Positions 46,801 through 57,129 are shown, numbered from the stretch's first letter. The stretch is DNA of 64,000 nt from Candidatus Helarchaeota archaeon (GCA_019058315.1 JAHPZH010000003.1:103669-167668); one strand, 5' to 3'. Program-made: numbers and translations. Notes: generated by a model from the letters alone, not told the origin.

Positions 46801-48894
46801 TTAAGCATAGATCAAGAACAGTTTACCTGCTTCAAAGAACGATAATAAAAGCGTAGAAATTATTATAGATGTTATCAGACTTTTTGATCGTTGATAAACA
46901 TATCCATTTAAAATAGACAAAGCAAAGAAGGCTAACATAACGACTCCAAATACCAAGAAAAACATAGCTGGGCTTACTATTGATGAAAATGATATAGACA
47001 TACCTATACCGAAGTTTAAACCAATAACAATTCCGCTAATTAAAGCATTAAATAATAAAGATTTCCACTGTTTTAATTTTCTCCGACCTTTATCCATTTT
47101 TGTCTGAATAAGCCCTCTAAAAGTTAATTCATAGACAATTGCTTGAAGACAAAGAACACCCATTAATACAAAGAAATCGGCATAAACCTCCGCCTCAAAT
47201 GGTCTGGGGAGCATTAATGGAACATGGACCGAATAAGCAAGAGGATTATATATTGCAATAGTGGGTAAAAATGCCAGAAATCCGATTACTAATCCACGAA
47301 GTGCTGATTTAGGAGAAAGTCCAAAATCTTCTAACTTTAACCCTTGTTTTTTCCATTCATATAGTATTATAGCAATAATAGCAGGGAGCTGGAAAAGCGC
47401 ACTAAATAATGTAAATAGATTCATTAAGTCCCACAACCAAAATCGGGTAAAGGAAGTAATAGGAAACACATATCTAAATAATGTAATTCCCAAAACACCA
47501 AAGCCGATAAATATAGAAGAATACATCAAAATTTTACGAAGTAATTGATTTTTTTCATAAGATTTTGCGATTTCTGATTTTGAGACTACTTTTTGCTTTA
47601 TCCATGAAGCTAGATAAGAGGTCATTACTGGAATAATTCCAATTGCGCCTACTAGGAGACAGATCCAGCCAGCCGATCTCTGGTACATGTCCGAGAAGTA
47701 TGTCGGAGCTAATAGAGATATTGCTCTTTCACCATTCCATGTAACATTCATTGCTTCATTAAACCACAACATAAGATTAATAGCTACTTCATCACCTAAA
47801 GCTTCTTTTATATGATCAGTTCCTGGAAGCAATACAAGTCTCCTTGCAGTTCCTCTTGTAGTATTTCCATAATCCCAAAAGAGTTTTCCAAGGATATTTT
47901 CAAGTATTTCAATATCCTCTACATTATAATGGGTAGCATTAGCTGTTGCATTTCTCATAATATTTATCTGGGCTAATGGATTAGTGAGTTGATCGTCCCA
48001 GCCGGTGATCAGGCAGTAATTTCTAATATTTGTGCTGTTAATAAAATTTACTACAGACCTTGCTTCCATTTGGTATGGTACTGTTAAAGGTTGATTGTTC
48101 CCTAACCAACCCCAAGTTCTAAAAAGCCAATTAATAGAGGGTTCCGAAAAAACAGTTCCATATTTTATTTCATCAGGCAGATAAATAAGAACAGGCGATA
48201 TATCGTTACTAAAGCGGCTGACCGAAGAAATAATAGTATCCAACATATCATCCCAAGAATAAATTGCCCCACATGCAGTTATGTTACCTCCAGTACCGAT
48301 TTTATTTCCAGTGACAGGATTTGTCCAATTATCGAAAATTCCAGCCCGTGTCGTTGTGATGCCTCCCATTGAATGTCCAGATACACCAATTTTACTCGTA
48401 TCGACATCCCAACACATATATTTTAAGTAATCAACTGCAGAATAGACTCCAGCAAGAGTTTGAATCCCCATATCCCATAACCCTCCTGAATCGCCATGAC
48501 CAGGGTGTGCAATCGAAAGAACTTTAAATCCAGCCATTGCTAAAGCTCTCGGAATATTATATTGGATTTCAGGATTAGCTATCATCCCATGCATAAATAC
48601 AACTGCAGGTAATTTATAATCATTTTCAGGGTGAAGAAGGTTGAAATAAATAGGTGGTGTATATAGATATCCAGAAACGGTGTAATCTTGAATATAATTT
48701 ATGGTTTGAGTTGAAAAATAGGTATTAAGTTCATAAGTGTATCGTGGATTTGTACGAAATGAAATTCTATCTTGTCGAACTTCGTTAAAAGTACCATTAG
48801 CAGCCATTAATGGACCTAATACACATAATAGTCCACAGATCAAGAACCAGATACGTCGATTAAAGACCATCCTTATGATGTCTAAAAATCGCAT
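46801..48894 (-). CDS. Alpha/beta hydrolase fused to multi-TM CPBP-like domain
   Basis: AVVFMHGMIANPE, IGVSGHSMGGITTTRAGI hydrolase motifs; C-terminal multi-TM region with VYELTFRGLIQTKM. Confidence 0.75.
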   Translation of the reverse strand: MRFLDIIRMVFNRRIWFLICGLLCVLGPLMAANGTFNEVRQDRISFRTNPRYTYELNTYFSTQTINYIQDYTVSGYLYTPPIYFNLLHPENDYKLPAVVFMHGMIANPEIQYNIPRALAMAGFKVLSIAHPGHGDSGGLWDMGIQTLAGVYSAVDYLKYMCWDVDTSKIGVSGHSMGGITTTRAGIFDNWTNPVTGNKIGTGGNITACGAIYSWDDMLDTIISSVSRFSNDISPVLIYLPDEIKYGTVFSEPSINWLFRTWGWLGNNQPLTVPYQMEARSVVNFINSTNIRNYCLITGWDDQLTNPLAQINIMRNATANATHYNVEDIEILENILGKLFWDYGNTTRGTARRLVLLPGTDHIKEALGDEVAINLMLWFNEAMNVTWNGERAISLLAPTYFSDMYQRSAGWICLLVGAIGIIPVMTSYLASWIKQKVVSKSEIAKSYEKNQLLRKILMYSSIFIGFGVLGITLFRYVFPITSFTRFWLWDLMNLFTLFSALFQLPAIIAIILYEWKKQGLKLEDFGLSPKSALRGLVIGFLAFLPTIAIYNPLAYSVHVPLMLPRPFEAEVYADFFVLMGVLCLQAIVYELTFRGLIQTKMDKGRRKLKQWKSLLFNALISGIVIGLNFGIGMSISFSSIVSPAMFFLVFGVVMLAFFALSILNGYVYQRSKSLITSIIISTLLLSFFEAGKLFLIYA

Positions 48895-49096
48895 AGAATA
48901 TCCTCCATAATTTAGGATATTATTTTGTTAATTGTGGAATTATTTAAATTTTTTTTAATATATCACACTACTAATTCTCATTTTCGACAAAAATAAGATA
49001 TTTAGATTTTAAATATCCGTTTATAATCGTGTATAATTGTAATTCTTAATTAAATCTCTTTGTTATTTTCTTTTGAATAATAAAAAAAGTAATATT

Positions 49097-50227
49097 TTAA
49101 GCACTAAAGATGTTCATGTCAAAGTTCTCAAGACCCAGTTTTTTTAAGTCAAGAGTTGGATCATCTCTTACTTTCTCCATAATAATCGCATTTTTAGTAC
49201 AATTAACTGCGCATACACCACATCCAATACAGATGTCATACTTTATGATTATCTTTTCGTCAGATAAATCTTCCTCGATCGGAAATTTATGAAATATTGC
49301 ATTCATTGGACATTTTTTAACGCAAGTTCCACATTTGACACATAGTTCATTGTTAATTTGTGGTTGAAAATTGCTTTGTTTGACTACAGGTACTCCGTAT
49401 TTCGCCGCTGGGTAAAGCCCTCCACAGTGGCAACTGCAACAATTACATATCAACATATTAGATTGGGGTCCTGAGATATTTCCTCCATTATGGACCAATC
49501 CAGCTTTTTCTGCTTTTTTAAGATAATCGATGGCTTCCTCTTTACTAAGTTTTCTTCCGATTCCCATATCTACAAGTTGCTTTGCAATAATTCCTGCAAC
49601 AAAACATCCTACATCTTTTGGTGCGACTTTACAAAGATCGCCTTCGTACTCACCTATAAGTCGACATTGACAAGGTAATGCTGCCCAATAATCGTTTTGA
49701 TTTATCATTTCTTCCACTAATTCATACGGTAGAATTTGAGATTCTGGTTTAATTGTTTCATCAATATTAATGATTTTCTCTCTTGCCTCATATGGAAGTT
49801 TCGGGCGAAAAACTTCTACTTTTGCACTTAGAAACATTGAAGGTAAAACTTGATCAATTATTTCACGAAAAACCTTTGCTCCCTTCTTTAGATTTTCCTC
49901 TGTATCTTTAGCAGTTAGATAATATAATTCAAAAATCCCAGGAGCAAGAGGTAATAAACCAAATGAATTTCCAACTTTTAATATAGTTCCTTTTCTTGCA
50001 CAATTGTTTAAAATTTCCTTGACTTTCTCCTTTTCCATTCCTGCTATTTTAGCTAATTTTCTAGGAGTAGTTAATTTTCTAACACCCTCCATATGACTTA
50101 AGACTTTTGCTTCTTCTTCGGTCCAAATTATTCTTAAAAATTCAAGGACTTTTTTATGTTTCGGAGCACCTATTGGACCAGCTCTTAATTTATTCCTCAC
50201 AATATCGTAATAATCAACTTCAGTCAT
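49097..50227 (-). CDS. 4Fe-4S ferredoxin-type protein with N-terminal winged helix-like domain
   Basis: CVKCGTCVKKCPMNAI and CIGCGVCAVNCTKNAI; CNCCSCHCGG; N-terminal LTTPRKLAKIAGMEKEKVKEILNNCARKGTIL. Confidence 0.85.
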   Translation of the reverse strand: MTEVDYYDIVRNKLRAGPIGAPKHKKVLEFLRIIWTEEEAKVLSHMEGVRKLTTPRKLAKIAGMEKEKVKEILNNCARKGTILKVGNSFGLLPLAPGIFELYYLTAKDTEENLKKGAKVFREIIDQVLPSMFLSAKVEVFRPKLPYEAREKIINIDETIKPESQILPYELVEEMINQNDYWAALPCQCRLIGEYEGDLCKVAPKDVGCFVAGIIAKQLVDMGIGRKLSKEEAIDYLKKAEKAGLVHNGGNISGPQSNMLICNCCSCHCGGLYPAAKYGVPVVKQSNFQPQINNELCVKCGTCVKKCPMNAIFHKFPIEEDLSDEKIIIKYDICIGCGVCAVNCTKNAIIMEKVRDDPTLDLKKLGLENFDMNIFSA

Positions 50228-50311
50228 ATTTACTCAACTTGAACAGGTAATTATAATTAATTAGATCAAAAAATCTTAAAAAAACTAGCATAACTTGCTG
50301 ATATTAGTCAT

Positions 50312-50986
50312 TCAAACTATATCAAAAACTTGACCTAATCTCATAATTTCAGGACCTGTTGTATCATCCCCAACAACAGCACCATGAGAATTTGCAATAA
50401 CTCCAGACGCAATATATGGATATCCTGCATTTATTGTACCGATATCGACTTCCACCCTAAGGACCTCACCTAGCCATTCCAGAATTTCATGATTGGCATC
50501 AACATGAACTAATACACCTTTGTTTGTACAAAGTGCTTGCGATCCCACCAAACCAGGTTCTTCTGATCCGAGGATATTTCCTTTGACTATTTCTACGCCT
50601 AACGCATCCTCAATAATTTTCAATTGATTCCTTTCAAAGTCAGGATTTATAATTGCGGCTTTATCATTACAAAGAATATTATTTCCTAATGCAGTTAATT
50701 CAGTTCTAACTGTTGCTATATTGATATCCAATTGTTTTTGAAGTTTAATTTGCTCATTATCCGTTATAGTATGAGGGACTAGATATCCATTTTTATTTCC
50801 AATAGATAATGTATGTATGATGTGGGATTGTGCGATATTTATAGCAATACATGATACATTTAAGGTATTTTCTACTGTTTTTATTTCTCGTTTGGTTAAT
50901 CCTTCAGGAATTACACAATAATCATCAGTAGCAAATGAAAAAACGCCAATGTTTGGATTATTGAAAAAATTTTGCTTAATAATCAT
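50312..50986 (-). CDS. eif6: Translation initiation factor aIF6/eIF6
   Basis: [84 protein letters not shown]. Confidence 0.95.
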   Translation of the reverse strand: MIIKQNFFNNPNIGVFSFATDDYCVIPEGLTKREIKTVENTLNVSCIAINIAQSHIIHTLSIGNKNGYLVPHTITDNEQIKLQKQLDINIATVRTELTALGNNILCNDKAAIINPDFERNQLKIIEDALGVEIVKGNILGSEEPGLVGSQALCTNKGVLVHVDANHEILEWLGEVLRVEVDIGTINAGYPYIASGVIANSHGAVVGDDTTGPEIMRLGQVFDIV

Positions 50987-51102
50987 TTTTTTCTTTTTCT
51001 CGAATTATAAGATATTATTAAAAAAATGATACTCTTGATTATTTTAAAAAGAGTTTGAAAAAATTCTTTTATTATTTTACTACTTTTTTCTTTTGAAAAG
51101 CT

Positions 51103-52038
51103 TTGATTGAATTAAAAAATTTAACAAAAAAATTTAAGGAAACAGTTGCAGTTAATGATATCTCTTTAAAGATAGAAGATAAAGAAATTTTCGGTTTGTT
51201 AGGACCGAATGGGGCAGGTAAAACCACGTTACTCTTAATTATTGTTACCGTTTTGAGACCGACTTCGGGTACTGCAATAATTAATGGATTCGATGTATTA
51301 ACTCATCCAAATGAAGTTAGAAAGCAGATTGGTATATGTTTTCAAGATGTAAAATTGGATTGGTCTTTAAATTATAGAGAGATTTTAAATTGGCATGGGA
51401 AAGTTTGTGGTTTATCCAAAGAAATAAGAGAAAAGAGAATAGCTGATTTGACAAAGAAATTACGATTAGACGAAGCTGGAAAAAAAAGTGTATGGAAACT
51501 CTCGGGAGGTATGAGAAAAAAAGTTGAGGTATCTAAAATATTACTTCAACGCCCAAAAGTCGCTATTTTTGACGAACCTACCTCAAATTTAGACCCTGAA
51601 ATGAAAAACATAATTTGGGAATATATAGAAGCGATGAGAGATGAACATGGTAGTACTGTATTATTAGCAACAAATCAGATGGAAGAGGCAGATGAATTAT
51701 GTAAAAAGGATAGAATAGCTATTATTAATGAGGGAAAATTAATAACAATTGATTCACCAGTAAAACTTAAAGACTCAATTCCTGGGGGCGATATTATTGA
51801 AGTTAAAACAAATAAAAGTGCAGATGCAATTAAAGGAAAAATATTAAATATCGACCATGTTGTTGATGTCCAATTAACTGATAATGAGGCATATATTTAT
51901 CTAAATCATTCTGAAAAAATTGCGCCTCATATTTTACAGCTTTTCATAGAAAATGGGTTTACTATAAATAAGTTCAAAATGAGTGAACCTTCACTGGAGC
52001 AAGTTTTTTTTAAGTATACAAAACGGAGTTTATTATGA
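51103..52038 (+). CDS. ABC transporter ATP-binding protein
   Basis: Walker A GPNGAGKTT, signature LSGGMRKKVE, Walker B VAIFDEPTSNLDPE. Confidence 0.95.
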   Translation: MIELKNLTKKFKETVAVNDISLKIEDKEIFGLLGPNGAGKTTLLLIIVTVLRPTSGTAIINGFDVLTHPNEVRKQIGICFQDVKLDWSLNYREILNWHGKVCGLSKEIREKRIADLTKKLRLDEAGKKSVWKLSGGMRKKVEVSKILLQRPKVAIFDEPTSNLDPEMKNIIWEYIEAMRDEHGSTVLLATNQMEEADELCKKDRIAIINEGKLITIDSPVKLKDSIPGGDIIEVKTNKSADAIKGKILNIDHVVDVQLTDNEAYIYLNHSEKIAPHILQLFIENGFTINKFKMSEPSLEQVFFKYTKRSLL

Positions 52039-52805
52039 GTAAAGTAATTCTATATGTCGCAGAGCGTGATTTGAGATATATTTGGAGTAATTTAATTTTC
52101 TTAATGGTTCAATATATTTCATTCATTATCCAAATTTTTGTTTATTCTATAGTTTTGAATGCTCTAATACCTTTGTTAAATTATGTAACCTATTATGCAA
52201 CAGGAATGACAATTTTAACCTTATGGTCTATTTCCATGTATACAGTTTATTTTGTATATGGGGAAAAAACACACGGAATATTGCCATATATCTTAACCTT
52301 ACCGATTACAAGGAGAGATTATGTAATTGGCAGAGTTATTGGTTCGAGTATCAGAGTAATGATATATATTTTTCCATTGGTTTTAATAACCCTATTTGTT
52401 ACTGGAGTAGAAAATCCCATTAATTTATTGATGGTTATAGGGTTACTTTACTTATTTATATTTGGTGTTAATGGTTTAGCCGTTACTCTTGGTTCTGCGA
52501 TTAAAGGGGAACGTAAACTGGATATATTAATGGGTGTAATCGATGCATTCATGATTAGAATTTCAACAATTTATTATCCCCAATATGCTATGGATACTTG
52601 GATGCAAATAGGATCTCAAATTAATCCATTATCACACATTTCTACGCTATTTAGATGGTCTTTAGGTATGCAAAATGTTCTTTCCCCGCAATTTCCACCA
52701 GAATTAATTATATCAATAATATTTATTATAATTTTATCCACACTGCTCTTTATTTTTAGTTTGAAAATTTATGAGAATTCAATAGAGGGGGGAGAACATG
52801 GATAA
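52035..52805 (+). CDS. ABC-2 type transporter permease
   Basis: Six-TM ABC-2 pattern; YGEKTHGILPYILTLPITRRDYVIGR; start overlaps the ATPase stop. Confidence 0.88.
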   Translation: MSKVILYVAERDLRYIWSNLIFLMVQYISFIIQIFVYSIVLNALIPLLNYVTYYATGMTILTLWSISMYTVYFVYGEKTHGILPYILTLPITRRDYVIGRVIGSSIRVMIYIFPLVLITLFVTGVENPINLLMVIGLLYLFIFGVNGLAVTLGSAIKGERKLDILMGVIDAFMIRISTIYYPQYAMDTWMQIGSQINPLSHISTLFRWSLGMQNVLSPQFPPELIISIIFIIILSTLLFIFSLKIYENSIEGGEHG

Positions 52806-53616
52806 AGGCTATACTTCTAGATTTGGAATCCTTTCTGTTATTCTAGAAAGAGATTTAAGAAGCTTTTCAAAATACAGTTGGTGGATAATTGGTTTAATAA
52901 TGATGAATTTAGCCGATCTTTTTATTTTGGCAACTACATTAACGAAAATTACAATTGGTCTAAATTATTTTATTTTTTTCACTCCAGGAATAACTATGTT
53001 AGCTACATTTTCAAGTGCATTTTTGATGGGTAGAGAAGTTAATGAAGAAAAAAGATATGGTAGAGATCAATATTTACTTGCTCTCCCCATATCGAGAACT
53101 ATTTTTATATTTGGTAGAACTTTAGCTGGTGCAGTTAGAGGGATAATTTATAGTATTTCATTGTTAATAATGGCGTTAATTTTTACCAGCACTTCGAAAA
53201 TAATTTCAGATTTTTCTATAGGACTCGTTATAATTCCATATAGAACCTTTCTTGATTATTCAATCTTATTTTTCATATCAATAGGAGTAATTTTCCTTAC
53301 ATCTTTAGGAATGTCTGAATTCAGTATAGCAATTGGAACTTCTATTAAAAAATTTGAAAATTATTCTTTATCTCGAACTTTTGCTTCGCTTTGGTTAATG
53401 TTTGGATCTACAGTTTATTATCCTAGAGAGAAAATGCCAGGAATTATGGCATTTTTTTCAGATTTGAATCCTTTAAGTTATGGAGTTAATATTCTTAGAG
53501 GTCTCCTCTTTAATATGCCAATCAGAGTGTTGGATATTATTGGATTATTGGTTTTTACTGTAGTTATGTTCTTTTTATGTTTTTATTTCTACAATAAATC
53601 CACACAAGGGGAATAA
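52798..53616 (+). CDS. ABC-2 type transporter permease
   Basis: GREVNEEKRYGRDQYLLALPISRTIFIFGRTLAGAVRG; overlaps previous gene by 8 bp. Confidence 0.88.
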   Translation: MDKGYTSRFGILSVILERDLRSFSKYSWWIIGLIMMNLADLFILATTLTKITIGLNYFIFFTPGITMLATFSSAFLMGREVNEEKRYGRDQYLLALPISRTIFIFGRTLAGAVRGIIYSISLLIMALIFTSTSKIISDFSIGLVIIPYRTFLDYSILFFISIGVIFLTSLGMSEFSIAIGTSIKKFENYSLSRTFASLWLMFGSTVYYPREKMPGIMAFFSDLNPLSYGVNILRGLLFNMPIRVLDIIGLLVFTVVMFFLCFYFYNKSTQGE

Positions 53617-53684
53617 AATTAGATAAATTAGATATTAAGTAAGTCTATTTAAAAAAGATTAAGAAAAAATTTTAAAATATAAGT

Positions 53685-53942
53685 TTAGACTTTTTTCAAA
53701 ATTTCAATTGCAATTACTTTACCATTTTTTATTAAAAGTCTCGGTGTGTAGTCAGAGCTAAAAATAAAACCTTCTGGTAGTCCAGAGGCTTTTTCAATAT
53801 CTTTTTTGATAACTTCTTTTCCAAGAACCATTACTTTCTTTTCAGTAACTGCATAAAAGACGGGGGGTATTACTACACCTTCCCGTTCATAACCTTCAGG
53901 CAAGTCATTATTTAAAACTTCATCTAAAATAGCTTGAGACAT
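53685..53942 (-). CDS. Hypothetical small protein, paralog of the C-terminal domain of 53958-54587
   Basis: LPEGYEREGVVIPPVFYAVTEKKVMVLGKEVIKKDIEKASGLPEGFIFSSDYTPRLLIKNGKVIAIEILKK. Confidence 0.6.
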   Translation of the reverse strand: MSQAILDEVLNNDLPEGYEREGVVIPPVFYAVTEKKVMVLGKEVIKKDIEKASGLPEGFIFSSDYTPRLLIKNGKVIAIEILKKV

Positions 53943-53957
53943 AAAACTTACTCCTTT

Positions 53958-54587
53958 TTAAAGTCTTTTTAAAATTTCAATAGCTGCAACTTTCCCATCT
54001 TTAATTAGAAATCTAAGTCCATATGAATTATTAAAGAGAATCCCATCTGGAAGTTCTGTAGTTTTTTGAATTTCAGTGTTCACTACTTCCTTTCCCAGAA
54101 CTTTGGCAACACTTTTAACAACTCCATAAAAATCCTGTCCTAGAATGATCGCTTCTCTATCAAAGCCATCAGGAATTCCCTCTCCCATTAATGTATTTCT
54201 CATATCATCAGATAGTGTTTGAGTTATTACACCAACTTCTTCTTCAACTTCACCTTCAGCCATTGGAGGTCGTGCTTTGGCTTGGGGGTTTTCAGCAACT
54301 TCTTTCTCATAAATTGATTTAAATTCGTCAGGTTCTTCATCTTGATCAACGGGGATAACTTTATACATTAAACCCCTGCCACCTCTTACTTCTTGGGAGA
54401 TCCTTGCACCGATGAATTTCTTTGCTACAGAACATTTATTGCCCTTCCATAACCATATTAGTCTTGTATCATCATCAATTATAAGTAGTACTAACTCATT
54501 TTTTAGAGCTTCTTTAACAGATGGAGTTTTTAAGTATGTAGTTTCGCCCGTTTTGAGCACAGAAAAAATTTCCAAACTTTTCACCAT
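53958..54587 (-). CDS. Possible gelsolin-like N-terminal domain fused to a domain shared with 53685-53942
   Basis: ELVLLIIDDDTRLIWLWKGNKCSVAKKFIGARISQEVRGGRGLMYKVIPVDQDEEPDEFKSIYE resembles a gelsolin repeat (xxWxGxxxs...Epxe F). Confidence 0.5.
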   Translation of the reverse strand: MVKSLEIFSVLKTGETTYLKTPSVKEALKNELVLLIIDDDTRLIWLWKGNKCSVAKKFIGARISQEVRGGRGLMYKVIPVDQDEEPDEFKSIYEKEVAENPQAKARPPMAEGEVEEEVGVITQTLSDDMRNTLMGEGIPDGFDREAIILGQDFYGVVKSVAKVLGKEVVNTEIQKTTELPDGILFNNSYGLRFLIKDGKVAAIEILKRL

Positions 54588-54739
54588 TTGAGCTATTTAA
54601 TAGTAAATATACAATATTATCCTTCATTTTTATTTTTTCTGATTTAATGTTTATTTATTCATTATGAGTATTAAAAGTTTCCTTAAATTGAAGATTAAAG
54701 GAGGTGATTTAAACAGATATTAATTCGATTATAAAGAGA

Positions 54740-54867
54740 TGGTAGCCCCGCCCGGAGTTTCGGAATAATTTTTTATAATTATACTTTCGAACCGGGGTCA
54801 GAGGGTCCAGGGCCCCCTATGTATAGCCTTTTTTTATCTTAAAATTTGACCACTGCACCACGGGGCT
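54740..54867 (-). tRNA. tRNA-Gln(CTG), CCA-encoded, with two apparent non-canonical introns (D-arm and T-loop)
   Basis: Minus strand AGCCCCG...CGGGGCTACCA acceptor; GGGGG-CCCTGGA-CCCTC anticodon arm (anticodon 54810-54808); CCCGG-TTCGAA...CCGGG T arm interrupted by ~29 nt; total length 128 nt vs ~76 expected. Confidence 0.85.
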
Positions 54868-55021
54868 ACAGGGCTAATTTTTTAGTTATTTTATTCTTTA
54901 AATTTAAGTGGTATTAATAACTAATATATCTTTTAAAATTTTAATTCTATTTTAATTCTTAAATAAATCTATCAATAAAAGGAATAAAATTTATTAATTA
55001 AATATAATTTGATGACTTATA

Positions 55022-55831
55022 ATGACAGATAGCTTCGATTCTTCTAGATTCATAAAATTAACTAATTTTTCGGGTGGTTGGATCTGGGTTTCTCATGTAG
55101 ATGAACATATAAATAAATTACTTCCATATTTAGAGAAAATTTCAAAAGAAAAACTGAAAGAGATTTGGACAATTATTGGTGCTGAAGAAAAATCATGGAA
55201 ACCTTATGAAGATACAGAATTTTGCGTAATTATTAATCCGCTACCAGATTTTGTGTTGTTATTAGTCTATAATGAAGGAGATGAGGAGTTTCCTTCGGAA
55301 TTGAAGTATTTCTATGAAAAAAAATCATTAAGTGTTCCAACAGAAGATGCATATGTTTTTACAGAAATCTATCTAGAAATGATAAGACAGATTGCCAAAT
55401 CTGAAAATATTTTGATTATAGAGACACCTGATATAATTTCTCTTGGAGATTTAGCAGATAAACATCCAGATCTGGAAAGAGAAAAGATATTACATGATAT
55501 AATTGGACAAAGATTTGAACCTATAAAATATATTGATAGAAAAACTGCTAATACGATTGCAAAGAACTTAAAAATCGAGATTATACCCAATTGGGAACAT
55601 GAAAAATCTGAATGGGCACTAGAATTTGAACTTTTTCAAGATTTATCTATTTTTTATATAAAATACTTGGAGGATTCATCTCCAAATTTGAAAATTTACT
55701 TTCATGTATCCATCCTCAAGTATAATCTTGAAATTATCATAAATTTCTCTTGGTTATTTTTAAACGCAATTATTCGAGAGGGGAGGAAAATATTAGGAAA
55801 TAAGATGCCCAAAATTTCTGAATTTCTTTAA
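55022..55831 (+). CDS. Hypothetical protein
   Basis: 269 aa ORF, no recognisable motif. Confidence 0.55.
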   Translation: MTDSFDSSRFIKLTNFSGGWIWVSHVDEHINKLLPYLEKISKEKLKEIWTIIGAEEKSWKPYEDTEFCVIINPLPDFVLLLVYNEGDEEFPSELKYFYEKKSLSVPTEDAYVFTEIYLEMIRQIAKSENILIIETPDIISLGDLADKHPDLEREKILHDIIGQRFEPIKYIDRKTANTIAKNLKIEIIPNWEHEKSEWALEFELFQDLSIFYIKYLEDSSPNLKIYFHVSILKYNLEIIINFSWLFLNAIIREGRKILGNKMPKISEFL

Positions 55832-55856
55832 AAATAGAATTTAATTATTCCTTAGA

Positions 55857-56465
55857 TTATTTATTCATATAATCCAGAAGAGTTTTCTTTTTCTTTCCGG
55901 TTTTTTTAGTTTCTTTTATCTTTTTTTGCGTTTTAGTTGTTTTAATAAGTTTTTTCTGTTTTATCTTTTCCTTTGTTTTTTTCTTTTCTTTTTTAATTTT
56001 TTTAGGTTTAATCTCTATTTTTGGCATTTCAGGTTCTTCTTTCTTTTTCTTTTCCTCTGCCTTCATTGCTTTAAGTAGATCTCCATCCAATTGAAAAGGT
56101 TCAACAAGGCTTTCTTCTTCATTAATTTCAAATGAAATTGGCTTTATTTCAAGAGGGGGAGTGTTAGGGGGAGGTTCTAATTCTATTTCTGGAACTTTCT
56201 CAAACCCCTTAAAATCTGGTTCCCAATTAATAGGAATTTCTAAAGCCCAAGGATCAAATTGAACGATGATTGAATTATTTATACGTTTTACCTTCTCTTG
56301 TTCAATAGCAAGATGTAGTATTTTTTTTGCGGTCGTAATATTGCAATTTTCAAATGCTTGGAAACTTAGTGTAAATACGAAATTATCGATATCGAGTTGT
56401 TTTACATTATATATACGAAATGGAAAGGCAATAATTTTTAAAATCTCACTACCTGATATAGACAC
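55857..56465 (-). CDS. Hypothetical protein with Lys/Glu-rich tail
   Basis: N-terminal globular ~100 aa, low-complexity K-rich C-terminus. Confidence 0.5.
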   Translation of the reverse strand: MSISGSEILKIIAFPFRIYNVKQLDIDNFVFTLSFQAFENCNITTAKKILHLAIEQEKVKRINNSIIVQFDPWALEIPINWEPDFKGFEKVPEIELEPPPNTPPLEIKPISFEINEEESLVEPFQLDGDLLKAMKAEEKKKKEEPEMPKIEIKPKKIKKEKKKTKEKIKQKKLIKTTKTQKKIKETKKTGKKKKTLLDYMNK

Positions 56466-56493
56466 TTTTAATTCAACTACCTAAATAAAGAAT

Positions 56494-57129
56494 TTAAGGT
56501 AAATAATTTAATATTTTTCTAAGATCTGTACCAATTATAGTTACATCAGCAACCTTAGCAACCTTTTTATCTTGTGGATTTATTGCGATAGAGAGTCCTA
56601 CTTTTTTAAACAAATTAATATCATTTTCATTATCACCTACTGCAATGCATTGCGGAAAAGTGATATTTAATTCTTTAAGAAGGCCACTTATAGCCTCATC
56701 CTTGTTATTATATGCCACATTGCAAAATACTTCTCCAGTAAGATAACCTTGTTTATTTACTATTACCTCATTTGCGATTGAATAATCAAATCCAAATCTT
56801 TTTTTCAGTTTATTAGCGAATAGAGATATTCCCGAGCTTAAAAGTGATGTTTTCAATTTTCTTGACTGTAATATAGATAATGTTTCTTTTATACCATCAA
56901 TTAAAGGAACTTGATTTAAAATCTCTTCAATTCGGCTAACATGCACGTTTTGCCATAATCCTACATCTAGATCAGCCCACTTTTGATAACTAATTTCTTT
57001 ATTAAAAAACATTTCTCGATGAGTTTTCGCTTTTTCAAAAACATTTAAGGAGGTATGAATTAATTTCCAACTATTATTTTCTTTGGTTAATGTTCCATCC
57101 ACGTCAAAAATAACTAATTTAAACTTCAT
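56494..57129 (-). CDS. HAD-superfamily phosphatase, phosphoserine phosphatase-like
   Basis: LVIFDVDGTLTKEN, LLSSGISLFANKLKKRFGFDY, CIAVGDNENDINLFKKVGLSIAI. Confidence 0.9.
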   Translation of the reverse strand: MKFKLVIFDVDGTLTKENNSWKLIHTSLNVFEKAKTHREMFFNKEISYQKWADLDVGLWQNVHVSRIEEILNQVPLIDGIKETLSILQSRKLKTSLLSSGISLFANKLKKRFGFDYSIANEVIVNKQGYLTGEVFCNVAYNNKDEAISGLLKELNITFPQCIAVGDNENDINLFKKVGLSIAINPQDKKVAKVADVTIIGTDLRKILNYLP

